Positions 1 through 5,885 of a stretch of 9,064 nucleotides of DNA are shown here, piece after piece. The translations under genes were made by a program, and so were the position numbers. The stretch lies in contig JAJYNV010000247.1 of NCBI GenBank assembly GCA_021786135.1, forward strand, positions 1 through 9,064, given 5' to 3'. Position 1 is the first letter of the stretch. Each line of letters begins with the position of its first letter. Under the pieces are notes generated by a model that did not search any database, had not been told where the DNA came from, and saw nothing but the letters and a program-made list of their open reading frames with translations. Origin of the DNA: Bacillota bacterium (GTDB taxonomy: Bacteria; Bacillota; Sulfobacillia; JAJZYS01; JAJYTV01).

Positions 1-272
1 AGGTCGACGATGATCTGGTTCGTTCCCTGGAGCTGGATCGACGGTTCCGAGATGCCCAGCTTGTTGGCGCGGTAGGCGATGATCGTCTCCGCCTTCTGCA
101 TGTCGGCATGCGTTGCAGGCTTGGTGGCCTGCAGAACGACGTGGACGCCGCCCTTGAGATCGAGTCCTTCTTTCACATAGCGCGTGATCGGGCTGACCGC
201 GGTGAAGTACGCGTACACTGCGGCCACCACGACCACGATCAGGATGAGGCCGATAATTCCGCGGCCGCGCAC
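1..272 (-). CDS. secD: Protein translocase subunit SecD, N-terminal part (runs off the left edge)
   Basis: SecD works with SecF in the membrane next to SecYEG and uses the proton gradient to help secreted proteins across. Only the first 90 codons are visible; the 3' part lies beyond base 1. I chose the GTG at 270-272 because a GGAGGAGGA ribosome site sits just upstream of it. The protein opens with a short basic stretch and one transmembrane helix (about residues 6-23). The SecD hallmark GLDLKGG follows at 36-42. Residues 68-90 give the family pattern of R, then LG-SEP-IQ-QG, then a hydrophobic strand. The gene is downstream of the HD-domain gene in the same direction, across a 125-bp gap that holds a promoter-like element, so it may be transcribed both from the upstream train and on its own. 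secF would be expected next, outside the window. The assignment is firm from the motifs. Confidence 0.95.
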   Translation of the reverse strand, partial: MRGRGIIGLILIVVVVAAVYAYFTAVSPITRYVKEGLDLKGGVHVVLQATKPATHADMQKAETIIAYRANKLGISEPSIQLQGTNQIIVD

Positions 273-311
273 GGCTTGTCCTCCTCCACGACGAATGGAA
301 GTCCACACGGC

Positions 312-340
312 ATTATACGGGAAGCGCGCCACATGGTCCA
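312..340 (-). promoter_or_regulatory. Probable sigma-70-type promoter for secD
   Basis: On the minus strand a perfect TATAAT (312-317) lies 17 bp from TGGACC (335-340), which matches TTGACA at four of six positions. Transcription would begin near 305 and give a leader of about 33 nt before the secD GTG. The -35 element lies inside the inverted repeats of the next entry, so a regulator bound there could block or assist polymerase. This is seen by pattern only; no start site has been measured. Confidence 0.5.
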
Positions 341-385
341 CCGCGGGCAAATGGCAGACGAGGGCCCATGTGGACCATCCATGGG
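329..385. repeat. Interleaved inverted repeats over the secD promoter
   Basis: Several symmetric words share this gap. ATGGTCCAC (333-341) is the exact inverse of GTGGACCAT (370-378). CCACATGG (329-336) is the inverse of CCATGTGG (366-373). CCCATG (365-370) pairs with CATGGG (380-385). The core GTCCAC occurs a third time at 301-306. The three copies are spaced about 35 bp apart, with the outermost in the opposite orientation. As DNA this could be an operator at the secD -35 region. As RNA read from the HD gene it could form competing hairpins. There is no T-run, so it is not a standard terminator. Confidence 0.5.
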
Positions 386-397
386 TCCTGACCGCAT

Positions 398-1066
398 CTA
401 GAGCAGCTTGTGCTCGTTCGCCGTCAGGCTGAAGCGGCAGTGCAGCACCTCGGCTGCGCGCCGGCACATGACCATGCGGCTCAGGAAGATCTCGAAATAG
501 TCCATCGGCGTGATCGAGTCGTCGATCTCAAGCGCCAGCGTGATCGAGGCGGCCCCCTGGTCGATCACTAGCTGGCTGCGACGCACCGCGGCATTCACCC
601 TGTCGTGTTCGTCGTACTGCGCCGGATCCTCGGTCTGGACACGGCTGATGTGCACGTCGGACTTGTCGGCGAGGATGAGGGCCGCGGAGATCGGGGAGAC
701 CGCCTCGCCATACTCCTCCTCATGGTTGCCGATGGCGCCGAGAACGAGGGCGATCTCGGCGGATGGCATGCCCGCCTCGCGCAGAATGGGATAGGCGAGC
801 ATCGCGGACGACTGGCCATGGTGGTCGCGCCCCGCGATGTTGCCGATGTCGTGGAGGTAGCCGGCAATGGCCGCCAGTTCGGCATCGCGCTGGGGATAGC
901 CGAGTTCTGTGAGCACCCTCCGGGCAATCTTCGCCACGAGGCCGACATGGCGGGTACCATGCTCCGTGTATCCCATGGCCCGTAGAGCGGCGTTCGCCGC
1001 CAGCACGAACTCGTGCACGTCCTGCCGTCCTGAGATGGTTTCAAGCGTTACGGCGATCAGGTTCAA
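398..1066 (-). CDS. HD-domain metal-dependent phosphohydrolase
   Basis: A 222-aa soluble protein with an HD superfamily core. The expected metal ligands are all present in order: H40, H72-D73 (in YLHDIGN), H82/H83, H115 (in IGNHEEE) and D134 (in ADKSDV). This H-HD-H-H-D set is the kind found in binuclear HD phosphohydrolases that act on nucleotides or phosphoesters. The substrate cannot be told from sequence. Residues 140-222 form a C-terminal region with no motif I recognise. The start is TTG (1064-1066) behind AGGAAGGGAG; it is preferred because the VTLE segment at residues 6-9 resembles my recollection of the N-terminus in related proteins. A GTG at 1016-1018 is the alternative. The gene overlaps the P-loop gene by 26 bp, implying coupled translation. 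From memory, HD proteins of this type often precede secD in Bacillota, which fits here. Confidence 0.85.
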   Translation of the reverse strand: MNLIAVTLETISGRQDVHEFVLAANAALRAMGYTEHGTRHVGLVAKIARRVLTELGYPQRDAELAAIAGYLHDIGNIAGRDHHGQSSAMLAYPILREAGMPSAEIALVLGAIGNHEEEYGEAVSPISAALILADKSDVHISRVQTEDPAQYDEHDRVNAAVRRSQLVIDQGAASITLALEIDDSITPMDYFEIFLSRMVMCRRAAEVLHCRFSLTANEHKLL

Positions 1067-1409
1067 CTCCCTTCCTGCGCAAGGCGGCCTCCACGCGGTC
1101 CGCCACCTCCCCGGGGGCGAGGCCGTCAGTGTGCAGGTGGATCACGGCACGGGCGATGACTTCCTTGAGCCGCTCCCGTTCCGTCAGCACACGCTCCGCT
1201 CCATAACCCACCTGACGCCGGCCACGCACCGTCTCGATCTCCGCGTCGAGCACCACGACATGGTCGTAGCCCAACTCGAGCGCAAGGTCGCGGACGCTCG
1301 AATGCTCCTGCGGCAGACAGTGCGCGTCATATCCGCGCAGCTGCAGCTGCTGCGCCAGCGTCGACTTTCCCGCGGCGGACACACCGACGATCGCTATGGG
1401 CACCGACAT
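1041..1409 (-). CDS. Small P-loop NTPase / kinase-like protein
   Basis: A 122-aa protein starting with a beta strand and a clean Walker A loop, GVSAAGKST (residues 9-17), which binds nucleotide phosphates. A second hydrophobic strand ending in D (VVVLDAEIETVRGRR, mid-protein) resembles the nucleotide-kinase fold, where a V-x-L-D/x-A strand precedes an arginine-rich segment. The sequence is much shorter than adenylate or shikimate kinases (roughly 170-215 aa) and has no recognisable lid domain. It may be a minimal kinase, a nucleotide sensor or a partner of its neighbours; the substrate is unknown. The ATG (1407-1409) lies one base after the phosphatase stop (TAGAATG) with no evident Shine-Dalgarno, so translation probably relies on ribosomes terminating on the preceding gene. 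Its 3' end overlaps the HD gene start by 26 bp. Confidence 0.75.
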   Translation of the reverse strand: MSVPIAIVGVSAAGKSTLAQQLQLRGYDAHCLPQEHSSVRDLALELGYDHVVVLDAEIETVRGRRQVGYGAERVLTERERLKEVIARAVIHLHTDGLAPGEVADRVEAALRRKGVEPDRRNA

Positions 1410-1410
1410 T

Positions 1411-2118
1411 CTACGCCGGCAGGTGCAGGCTGAAGACTCGTGCCGTCGCCTCTGGGACGCTGCAGATGCCGAACACCCCCACCGTCATGTCATCCTTTGG
1501 CCGCCCCTGGGACCGACCGTGCGCAAGGTCGAGGATCGCCTGCCCAAGGTCCTCGCTCCCGCCTGCCGCGGCCTGACGCACCAGTTCCGCGATGCCGTCG
1601 AGGACCGCATGGCTCTGGGACCAGCGGTCCGGAGCGAGCACGCCGTCTGACAGCGCTACGATGATCGTCCCCTCGCTGAGCGGGAACTCATGCACGAAGG
1701 GTTTCGTCGTGGGATCGACCCCGATCGGACCGTACGGACACAGCAGCTGTTCCACCACGCCCTGTCTGCGCACTAGGACGACGTCGGGACCGTTCTGCGA
1801 GACGAGCAGCGCCTTCGCCTCGAGATCGGCGGACACGATCGTGAGCGTCGCGGAGACTTTCCCGCCCCGCTGGGCGTACAGGAGGTCATGTACCGCACGG
1901 GCCGTCGCGCCGTCGCGCGCGCCCTCCGAAATCAGGTTGGCACAGCGGTTCGCCACGAGGAGCGCCGTGCGCCGCGCCGCTTCGCCATTGCCCTGGCCGT
2001 CGGCCATGATCAGCGAGACGCCGCCGCGCGCCCGCTCGACCACCTGCGCCTGGTCGCCGCTCCACATGAGCCCGTGCCTGGGCAGCTTGCGTACGGCCAC
2101 ATGGATTTCAAGGGGCAT
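1411..2118 (-). CDS. PP2C/SpoIIE-type serine/threonine phosphatase domain protein
   Basis: A 235-aa single-domain protein with the PPM/SpoIIE fold signatures. A metal-binding D40-G41 lies in IMADGQGNG, SATLTIVSADL forms the central strand pair (89-99), and D158-G159 lies in VALSDGV. D209-D210 lies in RPKDDMTVGVFGI, close to the C-terminus. The family removes phosphate from serine or threonine on protein targets, often anti-sigma antagonists or stress regulators. No sensor (PAS, GAF, HAMP) or membrane segment is present, so this is a stand-alone catalytic unit with an unknown target. The start ATG has a strong GAGGAGG (2128-2134) nine bases upstream, inside selB, and the gene overlaps the selB stop by 11 bp. 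It therefore appears to be made together with SelB. The P-loop gene follows after one base. A GQGNG in place of the common GMGHG motif is a mild variation. Confidence 0.88.
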   Translation of the reverse strand: MPLEIHVAVRKLPRHGLMWSGDQAQVVERARGGVSLIMADGQGNGEAARRTALLVANRCANLISEGARDGATARAVHDLLYAQRGGKVSATLTIVSADLEAKALLVSQNGPDVVLVRRQGVVEQLLCPYGPIGVDPTTKPFVHEFPLSEGTIIVALSDGVLAPDRWSQSHAVLDGIAELVRQAAAGGSEDLGQAILDLAHGRSQGRPKDDMTVGVFGICSVPEATARVFSLHLPA

Positions 2119-4021
2119 CGCCGCGCGCCTCCTCTGTCGCGATCAGCCGGCGCACATCGCCGAATCGTCGTGTCAGGCGCACCTGATCGAAGTGTTCGAG
2201 CAGCGGAACAGCGAACTTGCGCGTCGTGCCGAGTGCCTCGCGGAGTTCGGCGGTCGTGGCCTCGCGGCCGTCGGCAAGGCAGGCGCGCACCTTCGCCTCC
2301 GCCTCGCGGATCGCCTGAGGCGAGAAGTAGAGATCGGATGTCCGCACGAGCTCGCCGCGCTCCACGAGGTAGCTGACGAGATCCTGCACGCGCTGCGGCG
2401 CAAGTTCCCGTGCCCGCGACCAATCCTGCGGCGCAGACGGCTGAAGCCCACCCGATGCCACGAACGACTGGAGGTCGCGCAAGAGGCTGCGCAGTTCCTC
2501 GGGCATCGCCAAGTTCTCCCCCGCGGGGCGTACGCGCTCGCCCTCCAGCCTGATGCGCCGTTCCTCCGCCAGTTCCCCCGCAAGCTGGGCGGCATCGCGC
2601 ACGCCAAGCTCCACCACCGCTTCACGGCGCCACTGGGCTCGGTCGAGTCCGCGCCACAAAGGGTCCGCCTGCCAAAGCGCCTGCATGCGGTCATCCACGA
2701 CCTGAAGCCGCCGCTCGAGTTCCTCGCGGTCCACATACAGCTCGCCCAGGCGTCGCAGCCTGCCTTCGCCCTCGAGGTCCCGCACGGCGCCCGCCACCGT
2801 CGCGTCATCGACCCCGAGCTCGGTCGCGAGCGAGTGCACGTCGGCCACAAAGCGCCGCCGCACCGCGCCCAGCACCATGTCGGCAGGCGATGCCTGCTGC
2901 CTGCGCCGCAGCTCCTCGATATCCTCGGGATGGCCGCGGCGCTGCCGACCGCTGAGGTCGAGCACGAGTCCACCGCCGATGGTGCGTGCGGGGGAGAAGC
3001 TGCGCAGGACGACGCGGTCCCGCACCACGGCCGGAAAGGCCGTCTCGCCGCGGAAGCGCACGAAATCGTCCCCGCCCGGGGGAATCTCCTGAACGCTGAG
3101 CGGCACCACCCGCCCGATGACCTCCGTAGTGCCGATGTGCAGCCGCACGCGCGCCCTTGTGGGCAGAGGCGGTGCGTCGGCTAGAAGCTTGACGTGGAGT
3201 GTCACCTGCGACGTATCGCGCACGCTGCCAGGCGTGGCGAGGACCTGACCGCGCTCCACCTGGTCGCGGTCGATCTGCGTCAGGTTGACCGCGGTGCGCT
3301 CGCCTGCGCGACAGCGCTCGCGCGTCTCGCCGTGCGACTGCAGACCGCGCACGCGCACGGGCACACGGCCCGGCACGAGTTCCAGCCGGTCTTCGAGCGC
3401 GATTTCGCCGCTGGCGAGCGTGCCTGTGACGACGGTGCCGAACCCCGCGAGGGTGAAGACGCGGTCGATCGGCAGCCTGACGGGTCCCAGGGCGCTTCGC
3501 GGCCTGAGGCGCGCCACGGCCGCCTCGAGCAGCGCCTCAAGTTCTGCGATGCCCTCGCCGGTCACGGCTGAGATGCCGACCATAGGCGCGTCGGCCAGAA
3601 ACGTTCCCTTCAGCTCCTGGCGCAGGTCCGCCTCGATCAGTTCCCGCCACTCCGCATCCACGAGGTCGATCTTCGTGAGGCAGACAATGCCCTCCGCCAC
3701 TCCAAGCAGCGACAGGATCTCGAGATGCTCACGGGTCTGCGGCATGACACCCTCGTCCGCCGCCACGACGAGCAGCACGAGATCCATGCCCTGGGCGCCG
3801 GCGACCATGTGGTGGATGAAGCGCTCGTGGCCGGGGACGTCGACGATCGCGGCACGCTGGCCCGACGGCAGCGTGAAGGGTGCGAAGCCGAGCTCGATCG
3901 AGATGCCGCGTGCGCGCTCCTCCGGCAGCCGGTCGGTCTCGTGCCCCGTCAATGCCCGGATGAGCGCGGTCTTGCCATGGTCGACATGCCCTGCGGTACC
4001 AATGATCAGCCGTAGATCCAT
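2108..4021 (-). CDS. selB: Selenocysteine-specific translation elongation factor SelB
   Basis: SelB is the GTPase that carries Sec-tRNA to ribosomes paused at a UGA followed by a SECIS hairpin. The 637-aa length is in the bacterial range. The G-domain motifs are complete: GHVDHGKT (11-18), the switch I segment RGISIELGFA (38-47), DVPGHE (61-66), TKID (116-119) and SA (151-152). EF-Tu-like beta-barrel domains follow (GFGTVVTGT and later strands). The last 250 or so residues are the winged-helix repeats that grip SECIS RNA, ending in a typical TRK-AVPLLEHFD-V--TRRFGDVR stretch. The ATG at 4019-4021 begins the conserved IIGTAGHVDHGKT strand; the nearest SD-like AAGGGAG is 13 nt away, a weak fit. 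No in-frame earlier start looks better. selB heads the leftward train with the phosphatase, P-loop and HD genes. No selA, selD or tRNA-Sec is in the window. Confidence 0.96.
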   Translation of the reverse strand: MDLRLIIGTAGHVDHGKTALIRALTGHETDRLPEERARGISIELGFAPFTLPSGQRAAIVDVPGHERFIHHMVAGAQGMDLVLLVVAADEGVMPQTREHLEILSLLGVAEGIVCLTKIDLVDAEWRELIEADLRQELKGTFLADAPMVGISAVTGEGIAELEALLEAAVARLRPRSALGPVRLPIDRVFTLAGFGTVVTGTLASGEIALEDRLELVPGRVPVRVRGLQSHGETRERCRAGERTAVNLTQIDRDQVERGQVLATPGSVRDTSQVTLHVKLLADAPPLPTRARVRLHIGTTEVIGRVVPLSVQEIPPGGDDFVRFRGETAFPAVVRDRVVLRSFSPARTIGGGLVLDLSGRQRRGHPEDIEELRRRQQASPADMVLGAVRRRFVADVHSLATELGVDDATVAGAVRDLEGEGRLRRLGELYVDREELERRLQVVDDRMQALWQADPLWRGLDRAQWRREAVVELGVRDAAQLAGELAEERRIRLEGERVRPAGENLAMPEELRSLLRDLQSFVASGGLQPSAPQDWSRARELAPQRVQDLVSYLVERGELVRTSDLYFSPQAIREAEAKVRACLADGREATTAELREALGTTRKFAVPLLEHFDQVRLTRRFGDVRRLIATEEARGDAP

Positions 4022-4092
4022 GTGCGTTCACAATCTCCCTTGGTCCTATCGCGGAAGTCGTTGGACAGGCCTATTTGCGCAACTCTCGGCGT

Positions 4093-4121
4093 TTGACAGC
4101 GACCCTTGCGGCCTCTATACT
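4093..4121 (+). promoter_or_regulatory. Sigma-70 promoter of the tRNA-Pro gene
   Basis: A consensus -35 TTGACA (4093-4098) and a near-consensus -10 TATACT (4116-4121) are separated by exactly 17 bp. Transcription would begin around 4127-4129, a few bases before the mature tRNA 5' end at 4134. This is the best promoter match in the window and fits strong constitutive tRNA expression. I saw no comparably good promoter for the divergent selB gene in the same gap. Confidence 0.85.
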
Positions 4122-4133
4122 TTCGGTGTGCTT

Positions 4134-4211
4134 CGGGGAGTGGCGCAGTTTGGCTAGCGCGCTGCGTTCGGGACGCAGAGGTCGCAGGTTCAAATCCTGT
4201 CTCCCCGACCA
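4134..4211 (+). tRNA. tRNA-Pro (anticodon CGG), CCA encoded
   Basis: The full cloverleaf can be drawn. The acceptor CGGGGAG (4134-4140) pairs with CTCCCCG (4201-4207), followed by discriminator A and an encoded CCA (4209-4211). The D stem is GCGC/GCGC (4143-4146, 4157-4160). The anticodon stem CTGCG/CGCAG holds the loop TTCGGGA (4167-4173), giving anticodon CGG (4169-4171), which reads the proline codon CCG. The T arm is GCAGG-TTCAAAT-CCTGT with one G-T wobble pair. The anticodon followed by G, and the C1-G72 pair, are typical of bacterial tRNA-Pro. The gene stands alone between its own promoter and terminator. Confidence 0.97.
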
Positions 4212-4218
4212 GTATTCC

Positions 4219-4251
4219 AGGGACCGTCCGCGATGCGGTCGGTCCCTTTTT
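4219..4251 (+). terminator. Intrinsic terminator after tRNA-Pro
   Basis: AGGGACCG (4219-4226) pairs perfectly with CGGTCCCT (4240-4247). An inner CCGC/GCGG stem closes a GAT loop, with one T-T mismatch between the two stems. A run of five T (4247-4251) follows. The hairpin begins only seven bases after the CCA. It lacks a T-run in the opposite direction, so it should not efficiently stop minus-strand transcripts coming from the Nudix gene. Confidence 0.9.
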
Positions 4252-4280
4252 GCGAAGGTGGGAGGAAAACCGGCGGTAGG

Positions 4281-4676
4281 TCACCTGGAGTGAATCTCCA
4301 ACGCCTTGCGCAGCAGAACGCGATAGCCGGGGTAGCCGTGCCGCTGGACCTGCTCCTGCGCCTCTGCGAATCCGAGCCATCGCGCCTCAGAGATCTCGGC
4401 CTGCAATGCGTGCACCTCGCCTTCCTCATAGGTCATGAAGAAGTACGTCACCTGCTTGTCGTTGCCCCCGGAGAGCGCATAGCCCACCTGCCCCAGCCTC
4501 TCGCCGGGAACTGCCCGCACACCGGTTTCCTCAAGAACTTCACGCACGGCGGCCTCTCTCGGTGTCTCTCCCGCTTCGATGTGTCCCTTGGGAAACGTCC
4601 AGCGGCCATAGCGATCACGTATCATCAGCACTTCTTCGCCTCGCACCACGATGCCGCCCGCCGACTGCTCGGTCAT
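4281..4676 (-). CDS. Nudix (MutT-family) hydrolase
   Basis: A 131-aa Nudix protein. Members cleave nucleoside diphosphates linked to another group X, using Mg2+ held by the Nudix box. The box is intact at residues 31-53: G31, E37, R45-E46, E49-E50 and G52, all at the canonical spacing (GX5EX7REUXEEXGU). The preceding WTFPKGHIEAGE form is common in Ap(n)A or MutT-like hydrolases, so dinucleoside polyphosphates or damaged nucleotides are likely substrates, but the exact one cannot be called. I chose the ATG at 4674-4676, with a G-rich GGGGTGG upstream. A GTG at 4698-4700 would add eight residues (through SWGGG) but has no SD. The gene is divergent from the trkA pair with only 41 bp between the starts, and it runs toward the tRNA-Pro gene on the opposite strand. 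Confidence 0.92.
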   Translation of the reverse strand: MTEQSAGGIVVRGEEVLMIRDRYGRWTFPKGHIEAGETPREAAVREVLEETGVRAVPGERLGQVGYALSGGNDKQVTYFFMTYEEGEVHALQAEISEARWLGFAEAQEQVQRHGYPGYRVLLRKALEIHSR

Positions 4677-4717
4677 GCCGCCACCCCAACTTCCTGTCAC
4701 TGCGGAGGGAGCGTCTC

Positions 4718-5152
4718 ATGTTCATTATAGTCGTAGGATGCGGTCGGCTGGGATCGTCCCTGGCACGCAGCCTGTCCGAAGCCGGGCACCGCGTGACCGT
4801 CGTGGACTGGAATCCGCAGAGGTTCGAGCGCATCGCCGACCTTGGGGATGTTGCGCAGGTTCTGGGCACAGGCATCGACGTCGACGTGCTGCGACAGGCT
4901 GGCGCCGAGGAGTGCGACGCGCTCGTCGCCGTCACGGACCACGACAACGCCAACATCATGATCGCTCAGACGGCGGAGCAGATCTTCAAGGTCGGGCATG
5001 TGGTGGCTCGGGTGAACGAGCCTCGCACGGGGCCGCTGCTCAAGACGTTCGGCATCGAGGCCGTCTGCCCGACGCAGCTCGCGGCTGACGCCCTGTTCGA
5101 GACGCTTCAGTCGGGCTGGAAGGCAGAGGCTCCTCGAACCGGCGAACGCTGA
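4718..5152 (+). CDS. TrkA-family potassium regulator, RCK_N (Rossmann) domain only
   Basis: A 144-aa single-domain RCK/KTN protein. It begins with the NAD(H)/nucleotide-binding loop VVGCGRLG (5-12). An acidic residue, D30, at the end of the second strand (VTVVDWN) would hold the ribose. The strand VTDHDNANIMIA near the middle and the RVNEPR strand follow the TrkA_N pattern. There is no RCK_C domain, so it is about half the usual TrkA length. Such proteins gate K+ channels or Trk/Ktr transporters as ring assemblies on the cytoplasmic side. The start has an ideal GGAGGGA (4704-4710) seven bases upstream. The next gene, 50 bp downstream, encodes a second RCK protein with the C-terminal domain. 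The pair mirrors the TM1088A/TM1088B two-subunit ring of Thermotoga maritima. Confidence 0.9.
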   Translation: MFIIVVGCGRLGSSLARSLSEAGHRVTVVDWNPQRFERIADLGDVAQVLGTGIDVDVLRQAGAEECDALVAVTDHDNANIMIAQTAEQIFKVGHVVARVNEPRTGPLLKTFGIEAVCPTQLAADALFETLQSGWKAEAPRTGER

Positions 5153-5157
5153 ACCTC

Positions 5158-5205
5158 AAAGGAGGATCGGCCGGTGCGCTCCTGCGCAACCGGCAAGGGC
5201 ATATG
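5158..5205 (+). promoter_or_regulatory. Split ribosome-binding site: SD separated from the start codon by a hairpin
   Basis: A near-perfect AAAGGAGGAT (5158-5167) is too far (37 nt) from the ATG at 5203 to be used directly. Between them GCCGGTGCGC (5170-5179) pairs with GCGC-A-ACCGGC (5184-5194): ten base pairs, one bulged A, UCCU loop. With the hairpin folded, the SD-to-ATG distance falls to about 12 nt. A second, weaker AAGGG (5195-5199) lies only three bases from the ATG. The same SD is also well placed (8 nt) for a GTG at 5174 that opens a 12-codon reading frame ending over the trkA start. The sequence is certain; the mechanism is inferred. Confidence 0.55.
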
Positions 5206-5868
5206 TACGTGATCGTCGTCGGCGGCGGGAAGGTCGGATACTACCTGACAAAGACCCTGCTCGCCGAAGGGCATGAGGTGGCGATCGTCGAGCGCGACGA
5301 GAAGGTGTGCCGCAAGCTTGAGCTGGACCTCGGCGAAATCCTCGTGCACGCCGACGGTTCCACGCCAGCCGGCCTCGAGCTGGCGGGCGCAGCCCGGGCA
5401 CAGGTCCTGACCGCCGTGACCGGCCAGGATGAGACGAACCTCGTCACCTGCCAGGTCGCCCGGACCTTCTTCAACGTCCAGCGCACCATCGGCCGCGTCA
5501 ACAACCCGAAGAACGAGGCGCTCTTCCGCGTCCTGAACGCAGGCACAGCCGTCAGTTCGACGCAGATCATCACGGATCTGATCCAGCGCGAGGTGGACAC
5601 GCGCCACATCCAGAAGCTCCTGCCCCTGGCCGCGGGCAAGGTCAACCTGTTCGAGATCGATCTGATGGCGACATCGCCGATGCTCGGCAAGGCCGTCGCA
5701 GACCTCAGGCTGCCGCCCAGCACCCTGCTGGTCGCCATCCTGCGCGCCGGGGGCGTGATCGTGCCTGACGGCCGCACGCAGCTTCTGAAGGGCGATCGCG
5801 TGATCGCGGTCGCTCAGAGCGAGCGCGAGGAGGAACTGGCCCGCCTCCTGTTTGGCGCAGAGGCCTGA
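5203..5868 (+). CDS. trkA: TrkA-family potassium uptake regulator (RCK_N + RCK_C)
   Basis: A 221-aa RCK protein that would bind NAD(H) or ATP and control a membrane K+ transporter. The nucleotide loop VVGGGKVG is at 5-12, and E30 ends the second strand (VAIVERD). The TGQDETN segment and the RVNNPKN strand complete the TrkA_N domain (about 1-118). Residues about 135-218 form a TrkA_C domain, with the recognisable IVPDG-T-LLKGDRVIAVA core. The ATG at 5203 is chosen because MYVIVVGGG is the standard family N-terminus and no other in-frame ATG, GTG or TTG is nearby. Its ribosome site is unusual (see the split-SD entry). It follows the RCK_N-only gene after 50 bp and is followed by a hairpin terminator. 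No TrkH, KtrB or channel subunit is in the window, so the membrane partner must be elsewhere. Confidence 0.92.
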   Translation: MYVIVVGGGKVGYYLTKTLLAEGHEVAIVERDEKVCRKLELDLGEILVHADGSTPAGLELAGAARAQVLTAVTGQDETNLVTCQVARTFFNVQRTIGRVNNPKNEALFRVLNAGTAVSSTQIITDLIQREVDTRHIQKLLPLAAGKVNLFEIDLMATSPMLGKAVADLRLPPSTLLVAILRAGGVIVPDGRTQLLKGDRVIAVAQSEREEELARLLFGAEA

Positions 5869-5885
5869 GCGCGCACGGGAATAGT

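Noticed and set aside
1592..3184. Long open frame (about 530 codons) on the plus strand.
   Set aside because: It is antisense to the well-supported selB and phosphatase genes. The translation is Arg/Ala/His-rich with no domain, which is typical of a GC-rich shadow frame.
4134..4280. tRNA-Pro as an integration site for a mobile element.
   Set aside because: No repeat of the tRNA 3' end, integrase or foreign-looking genes are seen; the tRNA is followed directly by its own terminator and a Nudix gene.
4677..4700. GTG at 4698-4700 as the Nudix start.
   Set aside because: It has no ribosome site upstream and adds a glycine-rich stretch not typical of the family; the ATG at 4674-4676 fits better.
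5150..5212. The TGA ending the first trkA gene could be a selenocysteine codon: the frame continues for 19 codons and a stable hairpin follows, in a genome with selB.
   Set aside because: The 144-aa product already ends at the normal boundary of an RCK_N domain. The hairpin's UCCU loop lacks the G expected at the first two loop positions of bacterial SECIS elements. The extension resembles nothing known, and a split ribosome site explains the hairpin better.
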